Made by a program: the position numbers and the translations under genes
Part shown: in pieces, positions 1-11,726 of the stretch
Layout: each line of letters opens with the position of its first letter
How positions within the stretch are numbered: the first letter of the stretch is position 1
NCBI GenBank assembly: GCA_018343915.1
Contig: JABRWF010000003.1
Location: forward strand, 930,001 to 994,000
Length of the DNA stretch: 64,000 nucleotides
From: Agroathelia rolfsii
Taxonomy: Eukaryota; Basidiomycota; Agaricomycetes; Amylocorticiales; Amylocorticiaceae
Direction: 5' to 3'
The notes under the pieces: model-generated
Seen by the model: the letters and a program-made list of their open reading frames with translations, nothing else
Told to the model about the DNA's origin: nothing
The model's database searches: none

Positions 1-49
1 TTGCGTACCAACTTCAACCAAAGAGCTAATATGATTCATTCATGATCAG

Positions 50-670
50 GACGTCGATCGTAGTGGTACCATCAACTTCAATGGTAAGGCTTTACCCTTC
101 CATCCCGGCGTATTTTTTCTTTTCTCAATAAGATCTCTAGAATTCTGCGGTCTATGGAAATACATCACGGAATGGCAAGAAGTCTTCCGCCATTTCGATA
201 CCGACCGGTCTGGGTCTATTGATAGTGAGGAACTCACACACGCCATGAGAGGGTTCAACTACCGCCTTTCACCAACTCTGATGAACCTCTTGGTTATGAA
301 ATACTGTACGCAAACTATCTCATATCCCTTTTCTTCCTGTCCGGTCTCATACGTTCTCCTTTTCTTTGTTTCAATAGCTGTTCCGACTATGCCCGGTGTA
401 CCACCTGCAATAACATTTGACCGCTTTGTTCGGGCCTGTGTGACTGTTAAGACACTGACGGAGAGTTTCGGCAGGTAAGGCTCCCATAACCTGGATTTGA
501 GTCAATTCGCCTACGATATCTTACCTGTTCTTTACAGACTCGATACCGATAGAGATGGCGTAATCCAGATCAACTACGAGGAATTCTTGAAGGTGAGTAG
601 CGAAATTCTTTCAGTGAAAATTTTTTTGAAGTTGACGACTCTGTTGCAGATTGTCCTAAGCACTCCTTGA
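50..670 (+). CDS. Penta-EF-hand calcium-binding protein (ALG-2/PEF1-like), 3' part
   Basis: C-terminal part of a penta-EF-hand protein whose 5' exons lie left of the window. Predicted exons are 50-83, 141-305, 378-474, 538-592 and 650-670 (stop TGA at 668-670), with GT..AG introns of 50-75 bp. The spliced frame gives an EF-hand end (DVDRSGTINFNEF), then the LWKYITEW linker typical of ALG-2/PDCD6, an EF loop DTDRSGSIDSEE, a helix rich in hydrophobics, a degenerate hand (PGVPPAITFDRF) and a last loop DTDRDGVIQINYEEF. Seen: loop Asp/Glu ligands in the third and the last hand shown. Known: PEF proteins dimerise through the fifth hand and link calcium to ESCRT/COPII trafficking. Inference: the fungal orthologue (Pef1-like), acting in the cytoplasm. 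The fourth hand lacks acidic ligands and probably does not bind calcium. Family call is firm; the exact orthologue is less so. Confidence 0.85.
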
Positions 671-1376
671 TCCAAGAAACGGTATACTTGGTCCTTTGAA
701 TGTACAAATAAATCTGCTATGCTTCAATCCTTCGCAAACATTTCGTTTCGTTTTCTTTCTACCTCATTGATTTCGTAATCCGTTTTTGTTTGAGCCATCT
801 TCACTAACTTTTTGTTTATATACCTTGCGTTGATTGCTATGCCCCTCAGAATTGAAAAATCTATCTAATATTTAATGGATCTAATGTATGTATCTGCTTG
901 CGTACTTACACATTCGTGATGGTACTACTGTACATTAACTTACATTTCAACAATGTATTATCCTTTCGAAATCATTGTGTGGTGGCTCGGTATTGTCTCG
1001 TCTACAAGTCTTTTGTGGAAGTTATGGAAGGATTCCAGTGAAGTTCACTATGAAGAAAAAAAACAATATTTCATTGACGAGTTACATACATGAGTACGGG
1101 GTATTTCTGGATATACAACAAGTAACAACGATAACTAACAACATCTAAAAGAACCCTATATAATGAATCAATCAGATATATACTTTTTTCCATGCAAAAA
1201 CCTCCTCCACTGCCATCGTCGAGGAAGCCCTGCTAAACCCTATATAATACTACCATTTGCCCTATAACCCGGCTCGTCTTTCCGCTTCCAACCCTCCTTG
1301 GGCCGAGTGAAACAAACAAACCTTTTTCTTCTTTCTTTTTAATAATGTTTTTCTGGCTGGATGGGGATACGAGGAA
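671..1376. other. Convergent intergenic region, no gene seen
   Basis: Lies between the 3' ends of the PEF gene (+) and MFS copy A (-). It is AT-rich, with an AATAAA-like signal near 705-711 that could serve the PEF transcript, and oligo-A/T runs. No reading frame with recognisable protein similarity was seen. Confidence 0.5.
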
Positions 1377-3436
1377 TCACATTGCGTGTCCTGGCCGGCA
1401 CTTTTCAATCCTGCCGGAGACCCAGGAGCCTACGAGGCATATGCTGAGCATCACCACTACCCAAAGATAGCCACCAAGGACATGATGCTCGACGGACAGA
1501 GCGAAGCACGAAGAGCTGTATTGGAGGAGAAAAGTACCAGATGAGATTTTTTTTTCTTTTTGTGGTGGGCGTTGGTCGTGGAGGATGCAACTTACCTCAA
1601 TAGAGGCGCCGACGCTTGGGCGACACACATCACAAACTGTACCAAACCATTTGTGGCGGACAAAGTGGATGGGGAGGGTGCATTATCCTTGACGAGAATC
1701 ATGCTAACACTTTAGAGGTGAGGTGTTTCAATCAGAAAAAACTGTAATTCTTCTTTCTTTCCATAAAGTATCGGCATGAAAACTCACGAGTAACATAATC
1801 CACCAACACGCGCAAACGCCAACACGACAAAAATGCCCACCCAAATCACGATCTTGATCATGGCGGTCGCTTGCTCCGAGTCTGCTTCGAGACCACGGCG
1901 CGCGAGCCAGTTGATGAGCGGCAAGCCTGCAAATGCAAAAGGCCAAGCAGACATGCAAAACGCATACACGCGCGCAGCGCCATAGCGGCGCAAGACGCGG
2001 GGCATGACGAGCAGTTGGCTGGAGGCTGCGATGGCACCTGCAACGGCGAGGGAGTATCCTATGCTTGAGGCCTGTTGGTCAACGAGTCAGTGTGTGATCA
2101 TGAACACACAGGGAGAGCGAGTACTTACGGGGAAACCTAACCCTCCAGAGGAAACGGGTGAATAACAAAATAGAACAAATAAGACATCAAAGGAGACATA
2201 GATTAAACTGAGTAAAAAGCCCGAGGCGCAGAGGGCTGCGACGATGGGTTTTGTGAGGAGACGCAGGATGGAGAGGCCTCCGCGACGATTGTGCTCTTCG
2301 TTGGTTGACTCGGCCTCGGCCCACTTCAAGTCATCGGATTTTGATGATGGACGTTTACCTGGATGGGTCTGGAAGAGATTATCTTTGTCAGTAGTGCTCA
2401 ATAAAAGCTGGCAAATCGAGAGGGAACTAACTTCTTCTAGAACAACGTAAGTATATGCGCATACAGACAGGGTGATCGAGCCCGCGATGAAACCCGGGAG
2501 AAAGTATGGGTATGTTTTAAAGAAGTCATTGGCAAACGGGCCACCCAGCTTGGATGCTGGATCCGAAAGTGCACCTCCTATCAGGGGTCTGCTCTCTTCA
2601 GATACGAAGTCGTCTACTTAAATGATGAACGCTTTCAGAGGTATACATACCCTATGATACTCCCAAGAGGCCATATCAGGCCAAACATGGGAAAGGCAGT
2701 CGCCTGATTGGTGGCATCAGTCATCTCTCCCAACATGGAATGAAAGACGGCGATGTTTCCAGAAGAAAGTCCCGCTGTGGATTTGTTGGAGCTCAGTGTC
2801 GGCTGACAATTTTGGAGAGAAAGACGAGGTAGATTACCTAAGCATCGAATGACCAGCATCCATGTTATAGAGGTCGACAATCCGAAGAGAATAGTAGCTA
2901 TGCCGACCATGCAAATACTGATCAAGACCACAGGACGTCTTCCGATGGCGTCTGTTGAGCTTGGGATTCAGTAACAGCCAGCATAAAGAGAGGTCAAACG
3001 ATTTGGCTAACCTGAAAGCGTAGCCCAAAAGAATATGCTCGTAAGCTCTGCCAGAGAGAAGGCGCTTTCCTATTCAAACATCAATCAAATAGTTGTGTGA
3101 GATTCTTCAAATTCGTTGATAAGCGAGAGATATGAAATTGAATGTCCATACCACAAGACCGCTGTAAAACCCAACCTGAGAAGGGTCGTTAACAATATGC
3201 AGCCTGAGGATCATCTGATTGATGTAGGGGAAAATCTGCGTATACGAGATAGGGTCCACGAGACGCAGAATACATAGGGTCGTTAGCTGGAGTGTCGGCA
3301 GAGGTGTAGCAACTACAGTCTGCGTCGATCCTGACTCTAGGCTCGCGGTGTCAGCATCTGCCACAATGTCCGGGAGCAACGGAGTGCGCTCAGTTGGGTG
3401 TTGCTCCGCATCACAGGTAACTTGAACAAGAGACAT
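1377..3436 (-). CDS. MFS transporter, copy A (divergent paralogue)
   Basis: Major facilitator superfamily transporter of the fungal ZIFL/multidrug type, predicted plasma- or vacuolar-membrane protein with 12 TM segments in about ten exons. The start ATG is at 3436-3434 (MSLVQVTCDAEQ), followed by a dileucine-like ERTPLLPD tail and TM1 with DPISYTQIFPYIN, the fixed opening of this family. The MFS motif A region reads SDAIGRRPVVL across an exon junction. Later exons give FPMFGLIWPLGSIIG (TM5), a central cytosolic loop with THPGKRPSSKSDD, FDVLFVLFCYSP (TM7-8), LVMPRVLRRYG and SVSMILVKDNAPSPSTLSATNGLVQ. It ends VSGRIEKCRPGHAM with stop at 1377. It shares exon layout with copies B-E but is clearly the most diverged, and lies outside the tandem block. 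Substrate cannot be told from sequence. Confidence 0.82.
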
Positions 3437-5218
3437 GACAAGAAACAAAAAAAACAAACTCTCAAAAGCCTTTTGTTGCTTCGGTAGAGAGGTCGATGAC
3501 TCGAGGGATGGGAACAGCTAGAACACAGAGCAGGGAGGAGGAGGATGCGGAAATCGTGGGTTATATTATTTGCTGCAGGCCCATAGTAGGAACATTGTCA
3601 ACACGGATATACAAGACCCCGACCTACTCAAGGCTAGCATCGGCCCGCCAGTCTTCCAAGGACATCCATGCATTGGCGGTTCCAGATGATTCCAGAGCGC
3701 ACAAAAATCCTCGGCAATCTCAGGCCTGGCCAACCTGGTCCCGGTACAGATATGGCATGTGAACAAAGATAATCAGAGCTTCATGTTTTCCCGAATTTCA
3801 TGTCGGTTAGAGCTAGTCAGGGATAAGTAGCACAATGGGTATATTTCTTGTCAACGACAACACAGATCCGGGATGGCTAAAGGCTGATATGCACGGGGTG
3901 TAGGCACTTAGCAAGAACGCCAGGGCTCGAATGTCCTTCACGCTACACGAGGTGTTCATGCGACGGCGAGGGCTATTCATCGGTCTTCGAATTTGATAAT
4001 CACAGGTGCAATCAGCCATTATTCCCGCAACAGCCTTCCTCTCCTTTTGCACTTGTGTAAAATAGCACTCGGTTACTACATAATATTTGAACTTTCTTTT
4101 TTTTTTCTATTAAAAGCCTCCATCCAATTTCAATTGTAAAAAAATGGGCATCATGGAGTTTCACACTCACATGAACAAACTGGCAATCACTTTCGGCCGT
4201 TGGTATCGGGCCACACTGTCTACAGTACGTCAGAGATCCTTCATATCCGTGAGCTGAAGATCATAATGGCTGTGGTGGTTAATTGCTTATCTTCATCAAC
4301 ATCGAGCATCTGCAGCTATGGAATAAACGGCATTTTGTATCTCATCAAAGGAAAAAGGTCGCTCCTGAAGAGAAGATGGAGATGGTGAATTGGAGAACCA
4401 TTGGCTATGACAGATTGGACCACGTAGTATATGTTACGCATGTCCGTGGAGTGGGTCCATATTTAAAACCGCTGCGCGCTTCCCGATATCCTTCATCCCT
4501 ATCGATTCTCGTAAAAGAGAGGCTTCCAGAAGAAGTACGGACTCATTATGCGCAGTTGGCCAGGACCCGGGGATGTCTGGCACAGACATTGCAGGTCTGT
4601 TTGAAAACTTTGGATGTAGTAATAGATCAAGTCGGATGCCGCAGCCTACTTGCTCGTTTGACGTAAAGTGAAGACGCGGCGGGAGTTGTGACTTTGGAGG
4701 TCCCCTTGCCACGATGCGTGGCGTCTATTATCTCAAGTTGCGGAGCTTAAGCCGCACACAAATATATTTAAAATAAAATAAAATGGCTTCAAACAGACAC
4801 ATGGGGTCCTAGGTAAGGGGCTAGGGGCTAACATCGCCAGTGATTATTACTCTTTCTAAACCGCCGTCCTCTCAACGGCAAGTATTAGGCGATCAGGCTG
4901 CTGCGGCCAACGTGATGCGAATCATCTGATGCGATTCTCTCTGTGGCCGGGTACCTCGTCGGATACACGAGACTCGAGAGTAATTCAACGCAACACCGGA
5001 ACATCATCGACTCTTTCACTCACACGCGAACGGTTCTGATACCCCCGAGGAAGAGAGCAAACGAAGGGGAAAAAATGACAATTTAAAATGACAACGTGTG
5101 TAAAAGTAAGATGCATATAAATACGTTATGAATCAGACTAAAAAACCATATGTAGATATAAACGCAGCTTCGAAACGTAAAAAAAAAATATTGTCCAATC
5201 TCAAGGGTCACACATAAA
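3437..5218. other. Intergenic, no gene recognised
   Basis: Region between the 5' end of MFS-A and the 3' end of the M13 peptidase. Several short open frames exist on both strands (for example 4283-4666 +), but none shows domain motifs, consistent codon flow over splice sites or similarity to other parts of the window. I see nothing that supports a gene. Confidence 0.4.
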
Positions 5219-8200
5219 CTAAGACCAGAGCAGACATCTCTTCTCGGGTGGCGGGTTCAACTAGGTCGAGGAAGAAGAAAAGAAGAAACGATATATTAGA
5301 GGCGGGTCAACGTTATTAGCAGGGGCGCATATATTCACCTTGGCCTTCGCAGAGCACTTGAACACCTTCGCAAACTCAGGGATGTTCGACAGCGTCCCGT
5401 CGACTCTAAACCTATTCGGCGAGTGAGGGTCTGTGCGTACGCGCTGCACGGCGGCGGCAGGCTTGATGTTCTGAGCCCAAGCGCGGGCAAACGAGATGAA
5501 GAACAGTTGGTCCCTACAGAGTCAAGATGAGCGATGATGCAAAGAGAGCATGCGACACTAGTGGGCTTGCCTGGTATAGTTCAAGCCAGGGAGGAGGTAC
5601 TCGTCTCCAGCGTCATAGGACTCGTCATATTGTGCTTTCCAGGCGCGATAAGCTTGGATCAACCCCGAGTCGCCGATGTTTTCGCCGGAGGTCCTAAAGT
5701 TCACATAGGAGCAAATGTCACTATCGACGTAGGTAAGGATTAAGAGAAATCTCACAAGTTGCCCTATAAGGACAGAGTCAGCCATGCTATCCAGATTATC
5801 ATCGATAAGCAAGAACCTACGTTGACGAAGACACGGCCGCCTTTTCCATCATCAACCCAATATGCTAAGATTCATCCCCCCCCATATTTAGTACCTCGCT
5901 TTTGCCATGCAAGCAAAAAAAAAAAAAAAATAGCAACGTACAGGAATACTGCTTCGAAAGGCACTCTTGTCGCACATTGAACGCCTCGCTGGTAGCGTTC
6001 GTCCACCATTCCTCCAGCTTGCCATTCTGGTTGTACAGCCGTCCGGCAGAGTCAAAGGCGTGCTTTTCGAAGAAGAGTAATATTAATGGAAACCACGTGT
6101 GAAACAAGAGGACGTGCCGGACGTACTGTCAGCTCGTGCGCGGTAACGTGGCCAAAGGCGCCATAATACAAATAGTGAGGCCTGATAAACGGTCGTAAGA
6201 AAAATACGCGAAATGTAATAAAGGAATGAGGAAATACTAACCAGCTCTCTTGGAAGAAGGGAGGTTGGAGTATGCCAGCCGGGAACACAATCTTTGAAGG
6301 AGATTAGTCAGCTGTCCGTAGCACAACTTCAAGACAAATAAAACATCATACCTCGTTCGCAGGGGGGTTGAAGTAAGCATTCACCTGGGATGGATACATC
6401 TCCCAGGCATCTTTCTCCCTCTGCTTTCCGAGGAACTGCCAAGCCTTATACTTATCACTCTTACTGTTCACATTCCGGAAAAGAACATCAGTCTCCAAAA
6501 ATAGGTTCGAGAGGGGTAGAATGCATACGCGGCGCTGAGCAAGTTCTCGAAGTAGGTATCCTCGCGGATCTCAACGAGGTAATAGTAATAGGCAATGGCA
6601 CGGGCGCTCAGCGTGTTAGGGTAGATAGGGAAGCCAACTTTGACGCGTAAAGCATCGGCCTGTGAGCAAGCAAAAGAGAATATTAGACTGAATGAAATAC
6701 ATTATAGCCATGGTTCGCATACCTTCTGGGTGGCAGCATCCGCTGACTCCTCGTCCATCCAGTCAATCTCGCGGAGCGATTTCTTGAAAGCGCTGATAAT
6801 ATCTAAACAACCCATGAGCCCACAACGGCAACAAAAGAGAAAAAAAATTACTGCACGCACCAGTAATGACCTTCGTCCCTTTCTCCCTCGACTCCCCACC
6901 AAACGTCTCATTCACATAATACCTCCCCGCCGCGAAGCCAAGATTCTCTTCAACCACGCTCGTACAAATCTCCGCACGATCGCCCACGGCGCCCTTCTTG
7001 ATCCCCTTGAGCGTCTCCTCGAGCGTGCGCTGCGCCTGCCACGCCTCCGTTGAGCTGCCCAGGTTCGGTGAGAGCGCGAGTGCGGCGCGCGTAATGAGGT
7101 AGGCCTCCACGATCTCCGTCGACGTTTCGGAGAGGATGCGGGCGAGCGAGGTAACGTAGGGCGGGTACGTGACAATCACGCGCTCGGGGAAGTTACGGGG
7201 CGTGTATGCGGCGATATACGTCGGGAAGTCGATCTGCGGCAGGGCGTCGGTGAATTTGTAGAATGAAGTGGGGTTGTACGTCGCAAAGGGGTCTTGGTAG
7301 AGGACGTCACTGATATAAAAATAAATAAATAATGAATCAATATATATATATTGGATGTTGTAGTCCTAAAGATGCACTTACAGATCCAAGCTCGCCTTTG
7401 CAAGCTTGACTTCGAATGCAACAACGCCCTTGGCCAACTCCGTCGCGTTCAACCTGGGCTTGGGTGGCGTGGGCCTTGGCTTCGGCTTTGGTTCCTTGGG
7501 AGGCTCAGGCTCGGGATCTGGTGTGGGCTTGGGCGGCTTGGGCGCAGGCTCAGGCTCCGGCTCGGGATCAGGATCGTCGTCGTCTCCTCCATCATCATCG
7601 TCACCGTCCCACGGGGGCCAGGGCCAGGGAGGCCAGGATGTTTCCACGGCAAAGTTGACTTGGATGGCAGTAGGCTTCAGAGGTTCCACAAGAAGCGCAT
7701 CTTCCTGTGGCTCCAAGGTTGCCAGCAGACGCTCGAGGACAGATTGGTACAAGTCAACGATGGATTGTTCTTCGTAGTACTCCTGAAGGGACATGAGAAA
7801 AGACATCGACAGAAACTGGACCACGTAGCCAACGAACCTTGGAGGGCAATCCGAGCTCAGGTTGGCTGAACCACAACGTCATGAAGTTGGGGTCCCTTCC
7901 GACGTCGCCCTCAACATCGAGCGAAAACAGCGCCGGAATGCCACGCGAATGCAAGTATACCACTGCAGCGGTCAACGCCTCGCGCGACCCCGGCTCAGCA
8001 ACGATAGCACCAATATCAGTGCTCTCGCCGCGATAGAGCTTTCTGACCGTCTCAATAACAGCAACAAGTGGCGCCTGACCACGCGCATCGAGCACCTCCT
8101 CGTTCAGGCAGGACTGGTACAGGCCCCTAAGCTTGCCAAGAATCTGTGCATCGTACTCTGCTTCGTCGGACGTGTAGGACGGGGCGGAGGACACAGAGAG

Positions 8201-9246
8201 CATGGACAGGGTAGACTCGACGGTGAAGTTGGACTCGAGAATGGTGCGGATGATGCGCTCGTTGTTCTCCGCGACCTGATTGAAGACACCATAGAGGCCT
8301 TTGTCGGCCGACACGGGATGCTCTTTCCTCCATCCTCCGGCTTGGTAAATGATGTTGCGTCAGTTGGAGATACACGTAGACATCGTAAAAAAAAAAACAA
8401 AGATAAAGAGAACTCACTTGCGAAATCATAGAAATTCTCACAAGGATCCTGGGTGATATCGAGTGAAGACAAGATCGAGGCCGAGAGGATTACACACGAC
8501 GGGTCCAGACACAGCTCAGACTATAATGAAGTAATACACCCGTAAGTGCATCAGTGACCTGCCCGGCTGGTTGCACCATGCATAATCAGAAATTAAAAAC
8601 ATGCCTGTTCCGGTGGGTTAGGTTCGCCGGTAGGCTTGGGGCTGGGCGGCACGGGCACCTTGGTCGTAGTCGTGATCGTGGTCGTTCTGGCCTTTGTTGT
8701 GGTGCTCGTCGAAATAACGGTCGAAGTGTCCGTATGATGATCGGTCGTGGTTAAAGTTGCGGTCGTCCTAGCTATGGTGGTCCGAACGGAGGTGGCAGTC
8801 GTGGTAGCAGTAGCAGTCGCCGTCCTCGTCTCCGTCTTCGTCAGTGTCAAGGTCTCCGTATGCTCCTCTGGAGCACCGCCGCCGATTGCATTCAGCTTGT
8901 GCTGCACACCTGCGAAGAGTCCGATGAAGACCGAGCTGAGGAGGAGGAACAAAAGTAAGAGCACGAGCAGCAATTTCGTCAACGGTGTAAGTGGCTCGTG
9001 CGCCATGGCTGCCATGCGATCTTTGAAACCCTTAGGATGTCGTTTGTTCGATTGTCCATTTGCATGCTGAACACCATCTTCCGAGCTGTCGACTCGCTCT
9101 GGGTCTCGGAGAAGAGGGGCGGATTCTAGAAGACAAGAAGTAGGCGTGAATTAAAGCATGATTCTCCAAAGGAATACAGAAATCAGAGATATGATAGGCG
9201 ACAAACCATCGTCGGTAGACGGCCTTGCCGTCCCACCGTCGGCCAT
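5219..9246 (-). CDS. M13-family zinc metallopeptidase (neprilysin/ECE-like), type II membrane protein
   Basis: Membrane-anchored ectopeptidase of the neprilysin/endothelin-converting-enzyme family, roughly 880-900 residues. Start ATG at 9246. Exon 1 (9207-9246) and exon 2 (8605-9125) encode an acidic cytosolic tail, one TM helix (LLLVLLLLFLLLSSVFIGLF) and a Thr/Ser-rich stalk. Exon 3 (8418-8520) carries CLDPSCVILSASILSSLD and DPCENFYDF, the N-lobe signature. The zinc site is split by an intron: GHVTAHELT then HAFDSAGRLYNQ gives HExxH; the third ligand is in GENIGDSGLIQAYRAWK. The last exon encodes LNPPPEKRCLLW-S, the CxxW C-terminus typical of M13, with stop at 5219-5221, reached through an intron beginning GTGAAT after CSAKAK. 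Unusual points: a GC-AG intron at 8521-8604 and an Asp/Pro/Glu-rich insertion of about 65 residues (near residue 435-500). It lies outside the duplicated cluster units. Confidence 0.9.
7446..7650 (-). repeat. Acidic, Pro/Glu/Lys-rich low-complexity insert within the M13 peptidase
   Basis: In-frame low-complexity coding segment inside the fifth exon of the M13 gene. It begins with a Trp/Pro stretch (SWPPWPWPPWDG), then DDDD blocks, then alternating PEPEPEP and PKPTPDPEP units and basic PKEPKPKPR. Such a run is not part of the usual M13 fold and probably forms an exposed linker or loop. Confidence 0.8.
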
Positions 9247-9697
9247 GTTGCTAATTCACAGGGAGAAGCGACGATGGTCGTGGGCGTTGTGGAACAAGAG
9301 TGAGTGGGTGCCGGTATATGCTGTCACCTCGCGGACTATACATGGTCCCCCATCCCAGGGCGCTTAAACAACACGCGTAAACAATACCGTCATCTCTTCA
9401 TCTTATCACACCACACGGCTATGATCACAGCTGCTACAATCACTCACTGACCCCGGATGGATCTGCAATCTCTGATTGTAGTTAAAGGGGGGGGGGGGGA
9501 ATCGTTTCACTGACATCTTTGGGGCATGTAGGACAATCCAGTATATAGTTTATTACATACTAGTATCAGTCTAGTAGCAGTCCATCTGAGAAGCTGTAAG
9601 AAATCCACAAAAAATCCGCAAAAAAGAGTAAAGGGGAAAAAGAAATCAAGAAACTCAAGAATCGTCTAGCTCGAGAGCTTTTTGATAGGTATCTATT
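9247..9697. other. Intergenic with M13 promoter side and poly-G tract
   Basis: Short gap between the M13 start and the MFS-B 3' end. It holds a homopolymer G run at about 9487-9499. The stretch nearest MFS-B (GAATCGTCTAGCTCGAGAGCTTTTT, about 9659-9683, quoted in part: CTAGCTCGAGAGC) is also found beside the 3' ends of copies C, D and E, and is therefore part of the duplicated unit. Confidence 0.5.
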
Positions 9698-11726
9698 TTA
9701 TTTTGTTCTAGTGTGCGTCTCTATCTTCTTCGATACAGACCAGCCAACGAAGGAGATGCCAGCCATGACGAGCACCCAGAAGTGACCGCCGAGGACGTTG
9801 TATTTTCTAGAGAAGGCGAAGACGGTACTATAAAAAGAACAATTAGTCACCTTGTTCGTTCTCGATTAGGCACGAGAAAGAGAATATTCACCTAACAAAT
9901 GCAGGAGCGAATGCACGAGAGAAGCACATGCAGACTTGAACCAAACCATTCGCAGCACCAAGCACAGCCGAGTTGGGCGCATGCTCTTTGACGAGAATCA
10001 TGCTGACCCTGTGATCACCATGTAAGCCATGTCTGAGCCAATCGGATTCAACAAAACCAGTGTACGCACGTATACGCCAAACAAGCAATCCGCGATAGCC
10101 CAAGCGTAATCACCATACCGATCCACATCAGCGCGACGCTCGTACTGCTTTGCTCCCCGGCCCGGACGATGATGTTGAGCACCGGGAGTGCGGCGAATGT
10201 GAGGGCCCAGAGCGACATGTTGAAGCTGTACGTCTTAGCGTTATCAAACGTGCGCAAGATATAGGGCATGAAAAACAGCTGTATGATGGCCGAAATGCAT
10301 CCCGCAGAGGAGAGACAATAGCCGATCTGGGCAGTCTGTTATGATATAGAGGATGAGCATGCTATTTCACTCTGATCAGTAAGAAGAAACGGACCGACAA
10401 GCCTAAACCTCCATGCTGGACCGAAGTGTAACAGAACAGCACAAACACAACATCGAACGCAGATGAGATGAAAGCAAGCAAGAACCCAGACGTGCTCAGC
10501 GCAAACATAATCGGATCCCTTAGCAGCGCTCTGAACGACATTGTCTGCTCACACGGAGGCTGTTGCTCCGACGTGGGTGTCGATGGGCGTGAAGTAGCTT
10601 GGTACGTCTGAGGCGCACGCTTCGGTGCTGATTTTTCATCTTGGACCCGTCTTTTGCTAGGGAGTGTCTGGTAGGCAGCAGTAGCACATGAGTGCCCAGA
10701 TAATAAGATTGAATAGATGACAACCTACCTCCTCAAGGAAAAAGTAACCGACAGTGACCGAGAACAATCCAACCATGGCAGCAATGAGCCCAGGAAGGAA
10801 GTAAGGATAATGCCTTAAGAAGGCATAGTCAAGCCATCGCGGAAAACGATCAGCAGGATTCGAGAACAGTCCACCAATGAGAGGTCTAAACGATGGTGTC
10901 AGTCACTATGTAGATCTAGTATTCATCGGGTTTGAGAGCACATACCCTATAATAGTGCCCAAGGGCCAGAGGAATCCGTAAATTGGATATGCCTTGGCCT
11001 GATTCGTGCTATCCGTGATCTCGGCCAGAACAGAGTGTAGCACCGCTACATTCCCCGAGAAAAGACCAGCTAGAGACAGTCTTAGTTAAGAGATTGTGGC
11101 AGGATCATCGAAGGAACACACCTATTGACCGGTCCAACATAACACCATAGAAAGATGTGGACAACCCGACACAGAGAGTGGCCAAGGAAACGCCGATGAT
11201 GCCGGTAAGAATAACTGGTTTCCTTCCGATGATGTCTATTGTTTGATATAAATATACCACACAATGTGGGAGCAGACGTTTGAGCGCTTAATCCTCACCT
11301 GACAGACGAGCACACTGGTAAATAGTGAGAAGCTGTGCGATAGCAAAAGCGCTTTCCTACAGGCATAGATTATTAGCATTAGCAAGGCATGCCCTAACCA
11401 ACAAAAGATATCCAAACACGTACAGCAAGCCCACTATAGAATCCAATCTTCGAAGGATCGTCGGTGACGTGCAAACGGCTCATGAACTCGTTCACATAAG
11501 GGAATATCTGCGAAAACGCGATCGGATCCACGATTCGCACACAGCACAGTGCTGCGAGCTGGCCCTTGGGGATGGGCGTAACACGCTGGCTCTTCAGCAA
11601 GCATTGTGACTCGGAGTCGGAGTCAAGCACATCCTGCTGTTCGTGCTCAGTGGGGTCATTACAGGTCGTGATTGAGTCGTCATCGTTGTTGTTGGTAGTC
11701 ATGGCGCGGTTGTTGTCGTACACCAT
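9698..11726 (-). CDS. MFS transporter, copy B
   Basis: ZIFL/multidrug-type MFS transporter, 12 predicted TM segments, about ten exons. Start chosen at 11726 (MVYDNNRAM) because copy E begins the same way; an in-frame ATG at 11702 (MTTNNN) is the alternative. The N-terminal tail is Asn/Asp- and Gln-rich, then TPIPKGQLAALCCVRIVDP and AFSQIFPYVNEFMSRL (TM1). Downstream exons contain GRKPVIL (motif A), TDSTNQAKAYPIYGFLWPLG, PLIGGLFSNPADRFPRW, FDVVFVLFCYTSVQHGGLG and VSMILVKEHAPNSAVLGAA. The C-terminus is GGHFWVLVMAGISFVGW then SVSKKIETHTRTK, stop TAA at 9698-9700. No disabling change was noticed. The promoter-side flank (about 11990-12160) resembles that of copy E (about 43335-43530). Substrate unknown. 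Confidence 0.85.

Noticed and set aside
7406..7869. Gly/Ser-rich and other long open frames on the plus strand opposite the M13 gene
   Set aside because: They are antisense images of the proline/acid-rich insert and surrounding coding sequence. The minus strand has the M13 motifs.
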